A DNA stretch of 7,272 bases from Gammaproteobacteria bacterium (GTDB lineage Bacteria; Pseudomonadota; Gammaproteobacteria; Steroidobacterales; Steroidobacteraceae): positions 1 through 7,272 of the forward strand of contig JAFAVO010000351.1 of the NCBI GenBank assembly GCA_019242385.1, written 5' to 3'. Shown piece after piece: positions 4,929 to 7,272 of the stretch (the stretch's first letter is position 1; every line of letters starts with the position of its first letter). A model generated the notes under the pieces. That model saw only the letters and a list, made by a program, of their open reading frames with translations. It had not been told where the DNA came from and made no database searches. The position numbers and the translations under genes were made by a program.

Positions 4929-5887
4929 TGGGTGCGGAACACCTCCGCGAGCATGCAGCGTACGCTGCCGCCGCCGAGCCGCTCGATGGTAGGCACCGGC
5001 ACCGACAACAACGCATCGGTGCAGCCCGAGAGGCGCGCGTAGGTCGCAGGCTTCAGCGCATGGCGCGCACTCTCTGACATCACGAGCACGCGCGAGTCAC
5101 CAAGCGCCTCGTCCCAGGTCGCCAGCTCGAGCATGTTTCCTGCGAACCTGCCGATCTCCTCCAGACCGATCTCGATGATCTCGCGGCCGCTGTCGGCGAG
5201 GTGTGCCATGACGCGGCTGCGATCGGCCGGCGCGATCGCCTCCGTGCCGACCACGACCGCGCGTGCAGCGATGCACATCAGCACGTTGGTGTGGTAGAGC
5301 GGCACTCCGGCGCGGTTGCTGGCGCTGAAGATGACCGGCTCGTAGCCCAGGGTCTGTGCCCACTCGGCGACCACCTCCGGGTGCGTACGCGGGGAGACGC
5401 ATGCATAGGCGACGCGCGCCACGTTGTCGAGCACCAGGCTGCCGGTGCCCTCGAGATACTTGCCCTCCGCCTCATACCAGGTGAGATCGAGCAGGTGCGA
5501 CACCTGGAACCCGAGCGCCCGCACCGCGGTCTCGATCAGCTCGGGCCTGCGCTCGAAGCGGCGGCTGGCGCTCTCCAGCGGATAGAGCACCAGCGTGCCG
5601 TCCTGGTGGAAGCTGACCCAGTTGTTGGGGAAGACCGCATCGGGCTTGCTGGGGACATCCGAATCCTCCACGGTACATACCCTCACCCCCTCGCCCGTCA
5701 ACGCCCGCGCGAGCTGCTCGAACTCCTGACGGGCAAGCGCGGCGGAGGCGGCATCGCCGGGCGCCGGAGCGCTCTGGAAGGTGTTGGTTCGGGCGGTCTC
5801 GGGGTTATAGCCGAAGGCTAACGGGCGCACCATGAGCACCGCGTCCGCGCATTGCTGAGGCGGGCGGGGGTGTGCGGCGGGCGGCAT
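4925..5887 (-). CDS. ctlX: CtlX-family guanidino/citrulline-related hydrolase (pentein fold)
   Basis: 320 residues from ATG 5887 (GAGA 7 bases upstream); an in-frame GTG at 5902 would add five. Numbered from 5887, family features are AVLMVRPLAFGYNPETA (16-32), PDAVFPNNWVSFH (82-94), YLEGTGSLVLD (144-154), PRTHPEV (166-172), LYHTNVLM (197-204) with the likely catalytic H199, FAGNMLEL (248-255) and GGGSVRCMLAE (305-315) with the probable nucleophile C311. This is the amidinotransferase/arginine-deiminase-like fold; relatives are named citrulline utilization hydrolase CtlX or arginine deiminase-related protein. The substrate (citrulline, arginine or a methylated arginine) cannot be read from sequence. 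It heads the compact ctlX-plsY-birA-coaX-SPOR run, overlapping plsY by 4 bases. The 48-base gap to the upstream gene shows no clear promoter, so it may be cotranscribed with the GGDEF-EAL gene. Confidence 0.85.
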   Translation of the reverse strand: MPPAAHPRPPQQCADAVLMVRPLAFGYNPETARTNTFQSAPAPGDAASAALARQEFEQLARALTGEGVRVCTVEDSDVPSKPDAVFPNNWVSFHQDGTLVLYPLESASRRFERRPELIETAVRALGFQVSHLLDLTWYEAEGKYLEGTGSLVLDNVARVAYACVSPRTHPEVVAEWAQTLGYEPVIFSASNRAGVPLYHTNVLMCIAARAVVVGTEAIAPADRSRVMAHLADSGREIIEIGLEEIGRFAGNMLELATWDEALGDSRVLVMSESARHALKPATYARLSGCTDALLSVPVPTIERLGGGSVRCMLAEVFRTQ

Positions 5888-5935
5888 GCCCCATTCTCGC
5901 ACGTCCGGAATTGACTTCGGGTGCCGGTGTTTCGG

Positions 5936-7272
5936 CTAAGCCCGCATCGCCACCGATTCGCCGCTGCCCGTGGTCTCGAGATTCTCGAGCATCGGCAGGC
6001 GTTGGGTGAGATCGAGCGGTTGGCCGTTCAGGTAACGCAGGCAGTCCTGCGCGGGCGCCGGCCGGGCGAACAGGTAACCCTGGGCATAGGTGCAGCCGAG
6101 CTGGCGGAGCTTCTCGAGCTGCTGCCACCCCTCGATGCCCTCGGCGACCACCTGGATGTGCAGATGGCGCGCCATGGCGATGATGGCACTGACGATCGCC
6201 AGGTCGCTCAGATCGGTCACCAGGTCGCGCACGAACGAGCGGTCGATCTTGAGGGTGTCGACCCGCCAGCGCTTGAGGTACGAGAGGCTCGAGTAGCCGG
6301 TGCCGAAGTCATCGATGGCAATGTGTACGCCGAGCTCGCGCAGCTTGCCGACCGTGTCCTGACTCGCTTCGCGGGCGCGCGCTTCACGGCGCTCGAACAC
6401 GGCGCTCTCGGTGAGCTCGACCTGCAGCATCGAGGGCTCCAGGCCGTGCTCCTTAGTGAGGCGGGCGATCTGCTCGGCGAGATTCGAGCGCTGCAGCTGT
6501 ACGGCGGAGACATTGATGGCGACCGGAACCAGCTTGCCCTGCGCCTGGCGCCAGCGCGCCATGTCTTCGATCGCGCGCTGCAGCACGAAATCACCGATGG
6601 GCACAATCAGGCCCGCCTCCTCGGCGATGCTCACGAAGCGCTCGGGCCGTACATAGCCATGGGCGGGGTGCTTCCAGCGCAACAGCGCCTCGAGCGCGAT
6701 CACCCGCTGCGACTCGATGTCGACGATCGGCTGGTAGTGGACATCGAGCTGTCGGCTCTGCAGCGCAGTGCGCAGGCTCGACTCGATGGCGATGCGCTCC
6801 TTCAGTCGCTTGTCCATGCTCTGACTGAAGAGCTGAAAGTTATTGCGGCCGCGGTCCTTCGCCTGGTACATGGCCGTGTCGGAGTGACGCAGCAATTCAC
6901 CCATGTCCGCGCCGTCATAGGGATAGAGAGCCACGCCGATACTCACCGTAGTCACCAGCGTGCGTCCGTCCACCACCATCGGCGCACTGAGCGCGCGATT
7001 GATGCGCGCGGCCGCATCGTTCACCTGCTCGGTGCTCTTGATGCCGCGCATGACCACCACGAACTCATCGCCTCCCATGCGCACCACCAGGTCCTCGGCG
7101 CGCATGGTCGAACGCACCCGCTGCGCCACGGTCTTCAGCAGCTTGTCGCCGGTCTCGTGGCCGCGCGAGTCGTTCACGTGCTTGAAGCGGTCGAGATCGA
7201 GAAACAACACCGCGAGTACCGTGCCGTTCTTCTTCGCCTCCTCGATCGCATCGGGAAGGTGCGCCGCCAGAT
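5936..7272 (-). CDS. GGDEF-EAL cyclic-di-GMP synthase/phosphodiesterase, N-terminus outside window
   Basis: 444 codons are visible; the frame stays open through base 7272, so the start and any sensor domain lie beyond the right edge. The GTG at 7210 is internal, because the codons before it (LAAHLPDAIEEAKKNGTVLA) are typical GGDEF N-terminal sequence. Numbered from the first full codon: GGDEF domain about 1-155 with LFLDLDRFKHVND, inhibitory-site RAED (57-60) exactly five residues before GGDEF (66-70). The EAL domain (about 160-420) has E194 of EALLRW, N253, E285, D320-D321 of DDFGTG, K341 of KIDRSF, E377 of AEGIE and Q397 of AQGYLF, matching the catalytic set of active phosphodiesterases. 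Both activities are therefore possible, with product inhibition of the cyclase. It likely acts as a cyclic-di-GMP switch at the membrane or in the cytoplasm; which activity dominates is not readable. The stop is TAG at 5938. Confidence 0.95.
   Translation of the reverse strand, partial: LAAHLPDAIEEAKKNGTVLAVLFLDLDRFKHVNDSRGHETGDKLLKTVAQRVRSTMRAEDLVVRMGGDEFVVVMRGIKSTEQVNDAAARINRALSAPMVVDGRTLVTTVSIGVALYPYDGADMGELLRHSDTAMYQAKDRGRNNFQLFSQSMDKRLKERIAIESSLRTALQSRQLDVHYQPIVDIESQRVIALEALLRWKHPAHGYVRPERFVSIAEEAGLIVPIGDFVLQRAIEDMARWRQAQGKLVPVAINVSAVQLQRSNLAEQIARLTKEHGLEPSMLQVELTESAVFERREARAREASQDTVGKLRELGVHIAIDDFGTGYSSLSYLKRWRVDTLKIDRSFVRDLVTDLSDLAIVSAIIAMARHLHIQVVAEGIEGWQQLEKLRQLGCTYAQGYLFARPAPAQDCLRYLNGQPLDLTQRLPMLENLETTGSGESVAMRA

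Noticed and set aside
4071..5042. A 323-codon plus-strand open frame opposite birA, plsY and ctlX
   Set aside because: The opposite strand carries three strongly recognised proteins; the product is charged, low-complexity and matches no family.
5888..5935. Promoter or terminator between the GGDEF-EAL gene and ctlX
   Set aside because: No -10/-35 pair on the minus strand and no hairpin with T-tract could be identified in the 48 bases.

Overview
The window is GC-rich, gap-free chromosomal DNA whose gene content points to a gammaproteobacterium, probably from the Xanthomonadales/Nevskiales/Steroidobacter side of that class. Evidence for this is a BirA with an N-terminal helix-turn-helix, followed by type III pantothenate kinase, a membrane-anchored SPOR protein and tRNA-Thr(UGU). 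That order resembles the birA-coa-tRNA-tufB neighbourhood of many gammaproteobacteria. The lineage is an inference; no ribosomal RNA or other phylogenetic marker is present.

Layout. Almost everything lies on the minus strand, so transcription runs from right to left. At the right edge (7272 down to 5936) is the C-terminal part of a GGDEF-EAL cyclic-di-GMP protein whose start lies outside the window. After a 48-base gap comes a tight cluster: ctlX (pentein-type guanidino/citrulline-related hydrolase), plsY (overlapping ctlX by ATGA), birA (TGA directly abutting ATG), coaX (3-base gap) and a SPOR-domain membrane protein (26-base gap). A tRNA-Thr(UGU) gene with its own plausible promoter follows at 1652 to 1581. 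Next are two overlapping Fe(II)/2-oxoglutarate dioxygenase genes, a COG3826/PF09859-type oxygenase and alkB, which look like a DNA alkylation-repair pair. At the left edge, on the plus strand and converging on alkB with a 12-base gap, is the last 37 codons of a thioredoxin-family protein. No gene-free stretch exceeds about 110 bases.

How the genes work together. The central cluster is core metabolism of coenzymes and membranes: PlsY starts phospholipid synthesis with acyl phosphate, BirA biotinylates acetyl-CoA carboxylase (which feeds fatty-acid synthesis) and senses biotin, and CoaX makes 4'-phosphopantetheine precursors for CoA and acyl carrier protein. These three therefore converge on acyl-chain supply. 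CtlX and the SPOR protein do not obviously fit that theme. The two oxygenases form a separate module after the tRNA.

I see no phage, transposon, CRISPR array or toxin system. No convincing previously undescribed system is visible. The points most worth a second look are the paired 2OG oxygenases, the apparent break in conserved gene order right at the tRNA 3' end (the tRNA also lacks an encoded CCA), and the ctlX-plsY translational coupling.
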